Source: Phycisphaeraceae bacterium (GTDB lineage: Bacteria; Planctomycetota; Phycisphaerae; Phycisphaerales; UBA1924). From it: a stretch of DNA of 64,000 bases. Location of the stretch: contig JAJTGZ010000010.1 in the NCBI GenBank assembly GCA_021299385.1, positions 1 through 64,000 of the forward strand. The letters run 5' to 3'. The notes under the pieces were generated by a model, which saw only the letters and a program-made list of their open reading frames with translations, made no database searches and was not told where the DNA came from. A program made the position numbers and the translations under genes. Positions 27,618-36,019 of this stretch are shown piece by piece. Every line of letters starts with the position of its first letter. Positions within the stretch are counted from its first letter, which is position 1.

Positions 27618-30374
27618 ATGTCCGCCGCGCCGCAAAAACCTGCCCCAGCAGGGGCCCAAGCCCCCAAGGGTGCTGCTGCGCAGCCCGAGGCCCCGGCACA
27701 GCCCGCCGCTACGCCCGCCCCCGCGACGAGCCAACAAGCCCCGCGCCGGCCGCGCGTGGATTGGAAGAGCGTTTGGCCGATCCCCTTAGCGATCGGTTCC
27801 GTCGCGCTGCTCGGTGCGGGGATCGTGATCGGGATTAAGCGGATGCCGACGCACGACCCGGAGTTACCCCTTGCCCGCACGCGTGCGCAGGTGGGCAGCG
27901 AGGATTACGTCAGCGCGCTGGGGACGCTCAACGCCGAGCTGCTCCCGCTGCTGAACACCGACCGCCTGAGCACCGAGCAGCAGCGTGAGTTTTACCAGTT
28001 GCGTGGGCGGAGCCTGATGTTCGGGCAGGAGAAACTGGGGGTTTCCGAGCCTGAGAACTACCGCGGGATCATCGAGGCGTTCGATGCTGGGCGTCGGCTT
28101 GGGCTTGTTCTTGAGCCGACGGACACCGCCGGGCTTGTCCAGGCGCACCTGGCGCTGGGGCAGACGGACAAGGCCGTGGCTCTGACCCGTTCGCTGGCCG
28201 GGCAGGATGAAGCCCGTCGGCTGCGGCTCTACCGGCAGATCGTCGAAGAGACGCTCAGAGGGGGCGAGCAGCGGGGTGCCCAGAAGGACCCCAATATGGG
28301 CATCGCCCTGGAACTGCTGGCCGAGTTGCTCGAGATGCCCGACCTGCCCCTGAAGGACCGGGCCTGGGTGGTGGCCCGGCAGGCGGAGTTGCGCCTGGCC
28401 GGGGGGTTTGCCGACGAGGCCGCCGTGCGCCTGCTGCGCGATGTCAACAAGTTTGACGCCCTGGACAAAGAATCCAAGGCCGAGCTGCTCTTCCTGCTCG
28501 GCAAGAGTTATTCCCTCGCCGGGATGCCGGCCGAGGCGGTGCAGTACCTTCTCGCGGCCGAGCGCGACCTGCCGGGCTTTGACGAGCGCCGGGCCGAGTC
28601 GGGCGTCCTGCGTGCCCAGGCCCAGCAAGGTTGGGGCCAGAACGAGGACGCCCGTGAACTCTTCGAGGCCGTCGCCAAGGGGTTTGCCGAGTCACCCTGG
28701 CAGGTCCCCGCGCTGCTGGGGCTAGCCGAGACGCACGGTGCGCTGGGGGATTCCAAGTCGAGCCTGGAGGCCTTCCGCGAGGTGATCGCCGCGGTCGGCA
28801 CTCGCAAGAGTGAGGGGAAAGATACCGGGGGCATCACCTACGAACTCATCGGCGAGCGATTGCTTGATCGCAGCCAGGACAAACATTTGCAAGGCTCGCC
28901 CAATGAGGCGCTCGCCTACGCCCTAGCCGCGCAGGACGCGTACCGCGCTGCCGGCAGCGTGCCCGCGGCCGTGCACCTGGCTCTGGCTCTTGCCAACCGG
29001 GGCAGCGCCGAGAAGATCATCAAGGAAGCGGGCCTGACGGGGGCCGCCCGCCCCGACTGGAGCGCGATCTCACCGGTTACCGCGACCGAGGCCAAGGGCT
29101 TCCTCATCGACGCGGGTGAGAACTACCGCCAGCACTCGCGCCTGATCACCTCGGCTGACTATGACGCGATGATGGAGAGCCTCTGGAACGCGGGCGAATC
29201 GTTCGACCGCGCCGGCGACGCCGAGGGGGCGATCGAGTCGTTCAGCACCTTCCTGCAAGGCGCCCGGGCCGACTACCCCAAACGCAGCGAGGGGGTCTTC
29301 CGCCTCGGGCAGGTCTACGAGAGCCAAGGCACCTACAACATCGCGGCGGGCCTCTACGAGCAACTCATCGCCCAGCGCGACAACCCGCAGGGGTTTGCAG
29401 GCGTCTGGGCCGACAGGTCGATCGTTCCCCTGGCCCGTTGCCTCATCAACGACACCGGTGCCGGGCCAGAATCTGCGGCCAACCCAGAAGCCAACCCAGA
29501 AGCCAAGCCAGTAGCCAACCCAGAAGCCAAATTGGGCGAAGTGGCCCCGGGGGCTAAGGAGGGGGAGGCCAAGGTTGAGGCGGGAGTCGAGGCTAGCAAG
29601 CGTGGGGCGCGCAACCAGGAGCGCGCTATCGAACTGCTGACGACCGTCATCGACGGCGGCCGGCTGCTCGAGCCGGAGGCGGAGGAATACCTTCAGGCGC
29701 TGGCCGAGCTGGGCGAACTGCACTACCGGCGTGGTGAGTACGCGCAGGCGATCGCCCGCCTGCGCGACGCGGTTCGCCGGGACCCGGATTCCGCACGCGC
29801 CGCGACGCTGCGCTACAAGATGGCCGACGCGCACCGCCTCAGCGCCGTAACGCTCGGCGAGGAGGCCAACGACGAGCCGCTGGTCGACCGGCGTGCCCGT
29901 GCCGCCGAGCGGCTAGAGCACCTGCGCGAGGCCGAGCAGCTCTACCGAACCGTCGCGGCCGACCTGGGTCGCAAGCCCTCAGGACGCCTGAGCAAGATGG
30001 AGCAGTTGATCCGCCGGAACGCGGTCTTTTATGCTGCCGATTGTGTATATATGGCCGGGAACTTTGCCGAGGCCGTCCGGCAATACCTGGCCGCCCGCGA
30101 CCAATACCCGACGGACCCCGCGAGCATGATGGGCCTGGTGCAGACCGTCAGCTCGCTGGTGAAACTCCAACGCTGGGACGAGGCCCAGGCCGTGCACGAG
30201 CGGGCCAAGGCGCTGCTGGCCTCGATGCCCGACTCGGTCTGGAACGAACCCGACCGCCTGCTGCCGATGGAACGCCGGCACTGGGAGGCGTGGCTGGAAA
30301 GCCGCCTGCAACTGGAGCAGCACACCCGCGCCAAGAGCCAGCCCGATACCACGGCTGCGGTCCCAACGCCTTAA
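27618..30374 (+). CDS. Large TPR protein with one N-terminal TM helix
   Basis: TM IPLAIGSVALLGAGIVIGI; many TPR-like units; in-frame start alternative at 27546. Confidence 0.8.
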   Translation: MSAAPQKPAPAGAQAPKGAAAQPEAPAQPAATPAPATSQQAPRRPRVDWKSVWPIPLAIGSVALLGAGIVIGIKRMPTHDPELPLARTRAQVGSEDYVSALGTLNAELLPLLNTDRLSTEQQREFYQLRGRSLMFGQEKLGVSEPENYRGIIEAFDAGRRLGLVLEPTDTAGLVQAHLALGQTDKAVALTRSLAGQDEARRLRLYRQIVEETLRGGEQRGAQKDPNMGIALELLAELLEMPDLPLKDRAWVVARQAELRLAGGFADEAAVRLLRDVNKFDALDKESKAELLFLLGKSYSLAGMPAEAVQYLLAAERDLPGFDERRAESGVLRAQAQQGWGQNEDARELFEAVAKGFAESPWQVPALLGLAETHGALGDSKSSLEAFREVIAAVGTRKSEGKDTGGITYELIGERLLDRSQDKHLQGSPNEALAYALAAQDAYRAAGSVPAAVHLALALANRGSAEKIIKEAGLTGAARPDWSAISPVTATEAKGFLIDAGENYRQHSRLITSADYDAMMESLWNAGESFDRAGDAEGAIESFSTFLQGARADYPKRSEGVFRLGQVYESQGTYNIAAGLYEQLIAQRDNPQGFAGVWADRSIVPLARCLINDTGAGPESAANPEANPEAKPVANPEAKLGEVAPGAKEGEAKVEAGVEASKRGARNQERAIELLTTVIDGGRLLEPEAEEYLQALAELGELHYRRGEYAQAIARLRDAVRRDPDSARAATLRYKMADAHRLSAVTLGEEANDEPLVDRRARAAERLEHLREAEQLYRTVAADLGRKPSGRLSKMEQLIRRNAVFYAADCVYMAGNFAEAVRQYLAARDQYPTDPASMMGLVQTVSSLVKLQRWDEAQAVHERAKALLASMPDSVWNEPDRLLPMERRHWEAWLESRLQLEQHTRAKSQPDTTAAVPTP

Positions 30375-30387
30375 CGTCCCCACCAAG

Positions 30388-30450
30388 CGGGTACCCCGGA
30401 CCTCCGGGCCGGGCTTCGACCAACGGGTACCCCGGACCTCCGGGCCGGGC
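30388..30450. repeat. Two 27-nt direct repeats CGGGTACCCCGGACCTCCGGGCCGGGC
   Basis: 30388-30414 and 30424-30450, identical. Confidence 0.85.
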
Positions 30451-30524
30451 GTCTTGCCCTTCTGTTGTCGCCACGCCATACAGATTGCCGATGAAGCCCG
30501 GCGTGGCGAGCGATCAGATGAAAA

Positions 30525-30562
30525 CCAACCCCACCCCTGCCCCTCCCCTCGGGGGAGGGGTT
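30525..30562. repeat. REP-like hairpin CCAACCCCACCCCTGCCCCTCCCCTCGGGGGAGGGGTT
   Basis: Recurs at 32652, 33785 and inverted at 43748. Confidence 0.85.
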
Positions 30563-30642
30563 CTGAGGTTGCAGCTGGGGCCACAACTCCGCTGCTTTGC
30601 GCAACCGGGCGGCCCTACTGACCGATTCAGGAGGTCGGCGAT

Positions 30643-31143
30643 ATGAACGACCAGAGCGGGACGCTGGACTTTTCGGGTGGGCCGTACGCCGAGCCGGCCA
30701 ACTGGCTGCCCAGGTTGCACAAGCTCGTGGGCGAGCAGTTGCTGCTGGCGCAGCGTCTGCTCTCGCACGCCGACGACCTGGACGCCTCGGCTGCGGAGGC
30801 CGACGACGAGCGTCTGGAGGACGTGCTGGAGCAGCGCGAGGCCGTGATACGGGAGATGCTGGTCATAGGCGAGGATTTGCGCCCGCTGCTGGAGCGTTTT
30901 ACGCAGTTGGCCACGGGTTTGCGCACGACCGAGCAGCAGGTGGTGCAGGAGCGTGTGCTGGAACTGGACACGCTGCTGGAGCAGGTCGCCCAGCGGGACG
31001 GGGGCGTGCAGCGGAGGCTGGAAGGCCGCCGGGGGCAGATCGCCCGTGCGCTGGCGGGTGTGCAGACGGCGCGTAGCGCGGCGTCGGCGTACGGGGGTTC
31101 GGGTTTATCGGCCGCCCCGCAGGCGCGCGATCTGGAAGTGTAA
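30643..31143 (+). CDS. Helical protein, weakly FlgN-like
   Basis: Continuous heptad-rich helices (LVGEQLLLAQRLLSHADDLD...); weak resemblance only. Confidence 0.5.
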   Translation: MNDQSGTLDFSGGPYAEPANWLPRLHKLVGEQLLLAQRLLSHADDLDASAAEADDERLEDVLEQREAVIREMLVIGEDLRPLLERFTQLATGLRTTEQQVVQERVLELDTLLEQVAQRDGGVQRRLEGRRGQIARALAGVQTARSAASAYGGSGLSAAPQARDLEV

Positions 31144-31197
31144 GTTTCACGGTGTGATGGATCGGGGCCGGCAGGCCTTGGACAGAGGCACGAAGCG

Positions 31198-32121
31198 ATG
31201 CAGACCGACGCCGTCGAGGCCCAACCCGGTGCCAGTGCAGATGCCGGGGTCGGGCAGGGGATGTCAGGCCCTGAACTCGTGCGTCTGATGGGTGCGTTCA
31301 ACGACGTAACAACGCGCCTGACGCGCACGCACGAGGCGTTGCAGGCGGAGGTTACCAAACTGCGCGGCGAACTGCGCGAGGCGCACGGGCAGGTCGAGCG
31401 GAGCAAGCACCTGGCGCTGCTCGGCGAGATGGCCGCGGGGATCGCCCATGAAGTGCGCAACCCGCTGGGGTCGATCCTGCTTTATGCGCGGATGTTGCAG
31501 CAGGACCTGGGTGGGCAGCCCGAGCAGCGGTTGATTGCCGACAAGATCGCCGGGAGCGTGCAGAAACTCGAGCATGTGGTTGGGGACGTGCTGGCGTTCT
31601 CGCGTGAGGCGCCGTGCCGGCCTTTGGCGGTGGGGGCCGATGAGTTGGTGTCGGCGGCGTTGTCGGCTGCGCGCGGGGATGGGCCTGAGTGGATGGGTGT
31701 GCGTGTGGTGGTGGACGTGCCGGGGGATTTGACGCTGCTGGCTGAGCCTGAGCAGAGCCAGCGTGCGTTGGTCAACATTTTGCGCAACGCGGCGGAGATC
31801 ATGCACGAGTGTGGCACGCGTGGGCGCGAGCGGCTGATCGAGGTCGGGGCGTCGCGGGCCTCGCTGCTGGGGGCTGATGGGAAGCCGAGGGAGATGGTGG
31901 CGATCTGCGTCAAGGACTTTGGCCCTGGGCTGCCGGCTGAGAGTGCGGGGAGGTTATTTACGCCGTTTTTTACGACCAAGCGGGCGGGTACGGGGCTTGG
32001 GCTGGCGATTGTGCACCGGATCATGGACTCGCACGGGGGGCGTGTGGTGGTGCGGAGTTGGCAGGAGGGGGATGTGGCCGGGGGTGCGGTTGCGGAGTTG
32101 CTGTGGCCTGCGGGTGGGTGA
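31198..32121 (+). CDS. NtrB-like sensor histidine kinase (orphan)
   Basis: ALLGEMAAGIAHEVRNPLGSILLYARML H-box; NILRNAAEIMHE; VKDFGPGLP; FFTTKRAGTGLGLAIVHRIMDSHGG. Confidence 0.93.
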   Translation: MQTDAVEAQPGASADAGVGQGMSGPELVRLMGAFNDVTTRLTRTHEALQAEVTKLRGELREAHGQVERSKHLALLGEMAAGIAHEVRNPLGSILLYARMLQQDLGGQPEQRLIADKIAGSVQKLEHVVGDVLAFSREAPCRPLAVGADELVSAALSAARGDGPEWMGVRVVVDVPGDLTLLAEPEQSQRALVNILRNAAEIMHECGTRGRERLIEVGASRASLLGADGKPREMVAICVKDFGPGLPAESAGRLFTPFFTTKRAGTGLGLAIVHRIMDSHGGRVVVRSWQEGDVAGGAVAELLWPAGG

Positions 32122-32173
32122 ATGTGGGGGGCTTGACCTTGGGCGGTGGGTTGCGGACGATTGGTGTTCAGCC

Positions 32174-32265
32174 GGAGAGGTGGCCGAGCGGCTGAAGGCG
32201 GCGGTTTGCTAAACCGTTATACGTGGTATTTCCGCGTATCGGGGGTTCGAATCCCCCCCTCTCCG
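32174..32265 (+). tRNA. tRNA-Ser (anticodon GCU)
   Basis: Acceptor GGAGAGG/CCTCTCC, long variable arm, GGTTCGAATCC T arm, anticodon loop TTGCTAA. Confidence 0.96.
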
Positions 32266-32355
32266 CTTTCTGTGTCCGCCGGCCCTGTGGGCTTGCGGGC
32301 GAGCGTGTTGGTGGCTTGGGCATGGCGGGGTGCCTGGGCGACAATCTGAAGGTAC

Positions 32356-32428
32356 GGGGCGGTAACTCAATTGGTAGAGTGCCAGCTTTGCAAGCTGGAA
32401 GTTGAGAGTTCGAGTCTCTTCCGCTCCA
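32356..32428 (+). tRNA. tRNA-Ala (anticodon UGC)
   Basis: Acceptor GGGGCGG/CCGCTCC with G3:U70, anticodon loop TTTGCAA, T arm GAGAG-TTCGAGT-CTCTT, discriminator A. Confidence 0.93.
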
Positions 32429-32430
32429 TT

Positions 32431-32689
32431 TTGGAAAGAGTTTTACTCCAGAGGCCCAGAGAGCCCAGAGGGGGAATTACTCAGAGGACGGAGGGGCAGA
32501 GGGGTAGAGGAAGAGTGGAAGAGTGGCAGAGTGGCGAAGTGGCGAAGTTTTTTTTGTGGGTGGCTTTGGTGGTAGCGTGCATCACCCTGGCATTTGCTTG
32601 GCGTTGCTTCGCTGACCTCCGCGAACCTCTTTTGCACGGGGGTTGTGTGAGCCAACCCCACCCCTGCCCCTCCCCTCGGGGGAGGGGTT
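32431..32689. repeat. Composite repeat copy A
   Basis: TTTTACTCCAGAGGCCCAGAGAGCCCAGAGGGGGAAT core, octamer array, TTTGTGGGTGG, terminal REP hairpin; matches copy B. Confidence 0.85.
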
Positions 32690-32716
32690 GAATACAAGAA
32701 ATATCCGTGATTTGGA

Positions 32717-33547
32717 TTAGCTCTTGCGAGGTTGGTGGTGGGTTGGCGCGAGGACCCAGAGGTAGTAGCCGAGTGTGGCTTGGGGGCGGGGTGTGCCCTC
32801 GGCGTTGTAGATGGCTTGGACTTGCCAGCCTGCTTTGGTGATGAGGGTGCGCCACTGGGCGTGGGAGTAGGTGCGGAGGGTGTAGGTGCTGTCGACTTGT
32901 TTTTCTTGCCCGCTGGTATTGATGAGCATGGTGCTGATGACCTGCTCGGTGCGTGAGCGGCCGAGGTGGGGTGGGGGGAGGTACTGGACGACTTGCTTGA
33001 CGCGGATGTTGCCGGTTGGGGTTTGGCGTTTGCCGGTCCAGACGTCCTCGCTGGGCTGGGCGAGGGCAGGCTGGGCGGTCTCGATGCCGACGATGTAGAT
33101 GCCGTGGGGGTGGAGCGCTCGGCGTGTGCAGGAGAGGTGGGCGAGCATCTGCCGATCGGTCATCAGGTGGCGGATGGAGTTGATGGTGCAGAAGGCAACG
33201 TCGGCGGGGGCGTCGAGGCTGAAGCGGGTCATGTCGCCGACGAGGAACTGAAGGTGCTGGCGGGCGCGGGGGGGCAGGAGTGCTGCGCGGGCGCGGGCGT
33301 AGGCGATCATGTTGGCGGAGAGGTCCAGGCCGGTGGCTGTGTGCCCTTTGCGGGCGAGGTGGAGGAGGAAGCGTCCGGTGCCGGAGGCGGGTTCGAGGAA
33401 GTGGATGGGTTTGGTGGAGAGGATGCGGGGGAGGTGTGCGCGGGCGAGTGAGAGGAGGGTGTCGGCTTCATCGGCGGTGCCGGGGGCGTGGAGGACGTCG
33501 TAGATGAGTGGGTCGGCGTAGAAGTCGTCGCGGTGGGTGGTATGCAT
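32717..33547 (-). CDS. Class I SAM-dependent methyltransferase
   Basis: FLEPASGTGRFLLHLARKGHTATGLDLSANMIAYARAR motif I; FLVGDMTRFSL. Confidence 0.9.
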   Translation of the reverse strand: MHTTHRDDFYADPLIYDVLHAPGTADEADTLLSLARAHLPRILSTKPIHFLEPASGTGRFLLHLARKGHTATGLDLSANMIAYARARAALLPPRARQHLQFLVGDMTRFSLDAPADVAFCTINSIRHLMTDRQMLAHLSCTRRALHPHGIYIVGIETAQPALAQPSEDVWTGKRQTPTGNIRVKQVVQYLPPPHLGRSRTEQVISTMLINTSGQEKQVDSTYTLRTYSHAQWRTLITKAGWQVQAIYNAEGTPRPQATLGYYLWVLAPTHHQPRKS

Positions 33548-33557
33548 TGGGGAGGTG

Positions 33558-33820
33558 TTGGAAAGAAATTTTACTCCAGAGGCCCAGAGAGCCCAGAGGG
33601 GGAATCACTCAGAGGACGGGGGAGCAGAGGGGGCAGATGCAGAGTGGCAGAGTGGCATAGTGGCATAGTTTGTTTGTGGGTGGATTTGGTGGCCGCAAGC
33701 AAGACCCCCTGCTTGACTCTGCGTTTCTCCGCCAGCTGCCGCTGCCTTCGCGAATATCTTGAACTGGGGGGTATCGAAGATGCAAACCCCACCCCTGCCC
33801 CTCCCCTCGGGGGAGGGGTT
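33558..33820. repeat. Composite repeat copy B, same orientation as copy A
   Basis: Same core, octamer array (GCAGAGTG x2, GCATAGTG...) and terminal REP hairpin. Confidence 0.85.
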
Positions 33821-33826
33821 TAAAAT

Positions 33827-34306
33827 TTAGTTTTCGCCGTCGCTCATGGCGGATTTGAGGACGTGTTCTTGGACGTACATGGGGACGGCGGCGGCTACGC
33901 CGAGGGCGATGGCGTCGCTGGGGCGGCTGTCGACTTTGATGGCGCGGCCGTCGGCGGTTTTGATGGAGAGTTCGGCGTAGAAGGTGCCCTCGGAGAGGTC
34001 GGTGATGGCGATGCTTTCGAGCCTGCCGCCGAGGGCTTTGAGGAGGTTGAAGAGGAGGTCGTGCGTCTGCGGCCTGCGGACGGGTGTGCCCTTGAGGGCG
34101 CGCTCGATGGCGTAGGCCTCGGGCAGGCCGATGACGATGGGGAAACTGCGACCACCCTCGACTTGCGAGAGTGCGGGGCCGCCGGGGGAGTCGGTGGTGG
34201 CGTTGGCGTCGGTTTCGGGGACCTCGGCGACCTCGCGGAGCTCGACGAGGGGGTAGTCGTTGAGTTCGCGGATGAGGATGCGGGAGAGTTCCATGCGCAC
34301 GGCCAT
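33827..34306 (-). CDS. Bifunctional nuclease family protein (DUF151-like)
   Basis: FPIVIGLPEAYAIERALKGTPVRRPQTHDLLFNLLKALGGRLESIAITDLSEGTFYAELSI...DSRPSDAIALG; start placed at MAVRMELSRILI (approximate). Confidence 0.88.
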   Translation of the reverse strand: MAVRMELSRILIRELNDYPLVELREVAEVPETDANATTDSPGGPALSQVEGGRSFPIVIGLPEAYAIERALKGTPVRRPQTHDLLFNLLKALGGRLESIAITDLSEGTFYAELSIKTADGRAIKVDSRPSDAIALGVAAAVPMYVQEHVLKSAMSDGEN

Positions 34307-34505
34307 GACTTGATGCCTCCGCCACGGTCTGCCCGTGGCCTGTTGGCCCGGTGTTTGGGCCAAGAACCCGCCGGGGGACGGCCCGGGTGGATCAGGTGAG
34401 CGTAGAGGGGATAGGTGCGCGGGGGAAGGTGGCGTGTGGGGTTGCGAGGATGCTGGAAGCCTGCAACACCTGTGTGCACGTTGGAGGCCTGGAGCACCTT
34501 TGCTC

Positions 34506-35969
34506 TCAGGCTGGAACGAGGGGGCGGCGGTTCATCTTGATCTGGCCGGCGACGATGGTGGTGATGGCTCGGCCGACGACTTTTCGGCCGAGGAAGGGGG
34601 TATTTTTGCTCTGGCCGACGAGGTCGGCGTCGGTGATGGTCCACTGTTCGTTGGGGTCGATGATGGTGACGTCGGCGGGTCCGCCGACGGTGAGTTGGCC
34701 GAGGCCGAGGTGGTCGAGGTTGCACAGGCGTGCGGGCTGGAGCGTGAGCATGTCGATGAGGCGTGGCCAGTTGACGACGCCGTCGGCGATGAGGGCCTGG
34801 ATGTAGAGTGCGAGTGCGGTTTCGAGGCCGACGATGCCGAAGGTCGCGGCGTCGAAGGGGAGGAGTTTGCTCTCGTGGGTGTGGGGAGCGTGGTCGGTGG
34901 CCAGGACGGTGATGGTGCCGTCGGCGATGGCGTGTTTGATGGCATCGATGTCGGATTGTTCACGTAGGGGGGGGTTCATTTTGTAGCGTGTGTCGTAGCC
35001 ACTGGTGTCGATGTTGTCGCAGGTGAGCAGGAGGTGGTGTGGCGTGGCCTCGGCGGTTGCGGGGAGGGCAGCTTTGCGGGCGGCGCGGATGATGGGGATG
35101 CTGCCGCCGCTGGAGAGGTGCTGGACGTGGTATCGGCAGTTGATGGCGGCGTTGAGTCGGAGGTCGCGGTCGATGATGATTTCCTCGGCGGCGCGGGGCC
35201 AGCCGGCGAGGCCGAGTTTGGTGCTCAGGGTGCCGGCGTGCATGACGCCGGCGTTGCTGAGCTGGTGGTCTTGGCAGTGCTGCATGAAGGCCTTGCCGGT
35301 GGTGGCGACGGTGGCCAGTACGCGCTGCATCATGGCGGCGGAGGAGACGCAGTCGCCATCGTCGGAGAAGGCGCAGGCGCCGGCGCGGTGCATGAGCTCG
35401 ATCTCGGCGAGTTCCTCGCCCTTTCGGCCGCGTGTGGCTGCGCCGACGGGGTAGACGCGGCATGCGCCGGTCTGGCGTGCGCGGTCGAGGACCGAGCGCA
35501 TCATCACGTCGTTGTCGAGGCAGGGTGTGGTGTTGGGCATGCAGCAGAGGGTGGTGAAGCCCCCGGCGACGCCGGCGCGGGTGCCGGTGGCGATGGTCTC
35601 GGCGCGCTCGTTGCCCGGCTCGCGGAGATGAACGTGCGGGTCGATGAGGCCGGGGGTGGCGTAGCAGCCCGTGGCGTCGATGACGTGGACGCCGGGGGTG
35701 CGGGGGAGTTTTTTGCCGATGGCGGCGATGGTGCCGTGGCGGATGGCGATGTCGGCGTGCTTGTTGAGTTTGGAGGCGGGGTCGATGACGTGGGCGCCGG
35801 TGATGAGGATGTCGGCGGGTTGCGTGGGTGTGGTGTGGAAGAGGCGGGCGGGGACGCCCGCCCCACCGCGGGAGAGGCGGGCGGGGACGCCCGCCCCACC
35901 GTGTAGGGTGAAGATGTCGGCGTCTGGCGTGGGTGTGGTGTGGGCGGCGGCTTTGGTGTGTGTGGGCAT
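34506..35969 (-). CDS. pyrC: Dihydroorotase
   Basis: PGLIDPHVHLREPGNE; TTLCCMPNTTPCLD; AEATPHHLLLTCDNI; LATDHAPHTHESK; start at 35969. Confidence 0.92.
   Translation of the reverse strand: MPTHTKAAAHTTPTPDADIFTLHGGAGVPARLSRGGAGVPARLFHTTPTQPADILITGAHVIDPASKLNKHADIAIRHGTIAAIGKKLPRTPGVHVIDATGCYATPGLIDPHVHLREPGNERAETIATGTRAGVAGGFTTLCCMPNTTPCLDNDVMMRSVLDRARQTGACRVYPVGAATRGRKGEELAEIELMHRAGACAFSDDGDCVSSAAMMQRVLATVATTGKAFMQHCQDHQLSNAGVMHAGTLSTKLGLAGWPRAAEEIIIDRDLRLNAAINCRYHVQHLSSGGSIPIIRAARKAALPATAEATPHHLLLTCDNIDTSGYDTRYKMNPPLREQSDIDAIKHAIADGTITVLATDHAPHTHESKLLPFDAATFGIVGLETALALYIQALIADGVVNWPRLIDMLTLQPARLCNLDHLGLGQLTVGGPADVTIIDPNEQWTITDADLVGQSKNTPFLGRKVVGRAITTIVAGQIKMNRRPLVPA
35808..35943. repeat. 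Intragenic repeat block inside pyrC
   Basis: Two 28-nt GAGGCGGGCGGGGACGCCCGCCCCACCG hairpin units (35841-35868, 35874-35901) flanked by 31-nt direct repeats (35808-35838, 35913-35943; 28/31 identical). Confidence 0.85.
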
Positions 35970-36019
35970 CGCCGGGAGGGTACCTGGGGTGCGGGGGTGG
36001 AGCGGGCGGGTTTGGAGGC

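Noticed and set aside
32443-32697. Short ORFs inside the composite repeats
   Set aside because: Encoded by repeat arrays (PPPRGGAGVG-type peptides), no independent support.
32431-33820. CRISPR-like array from recurrent short repeats
   Set aside because: Units are 7-8 nt and contiguous with no unique spacers.
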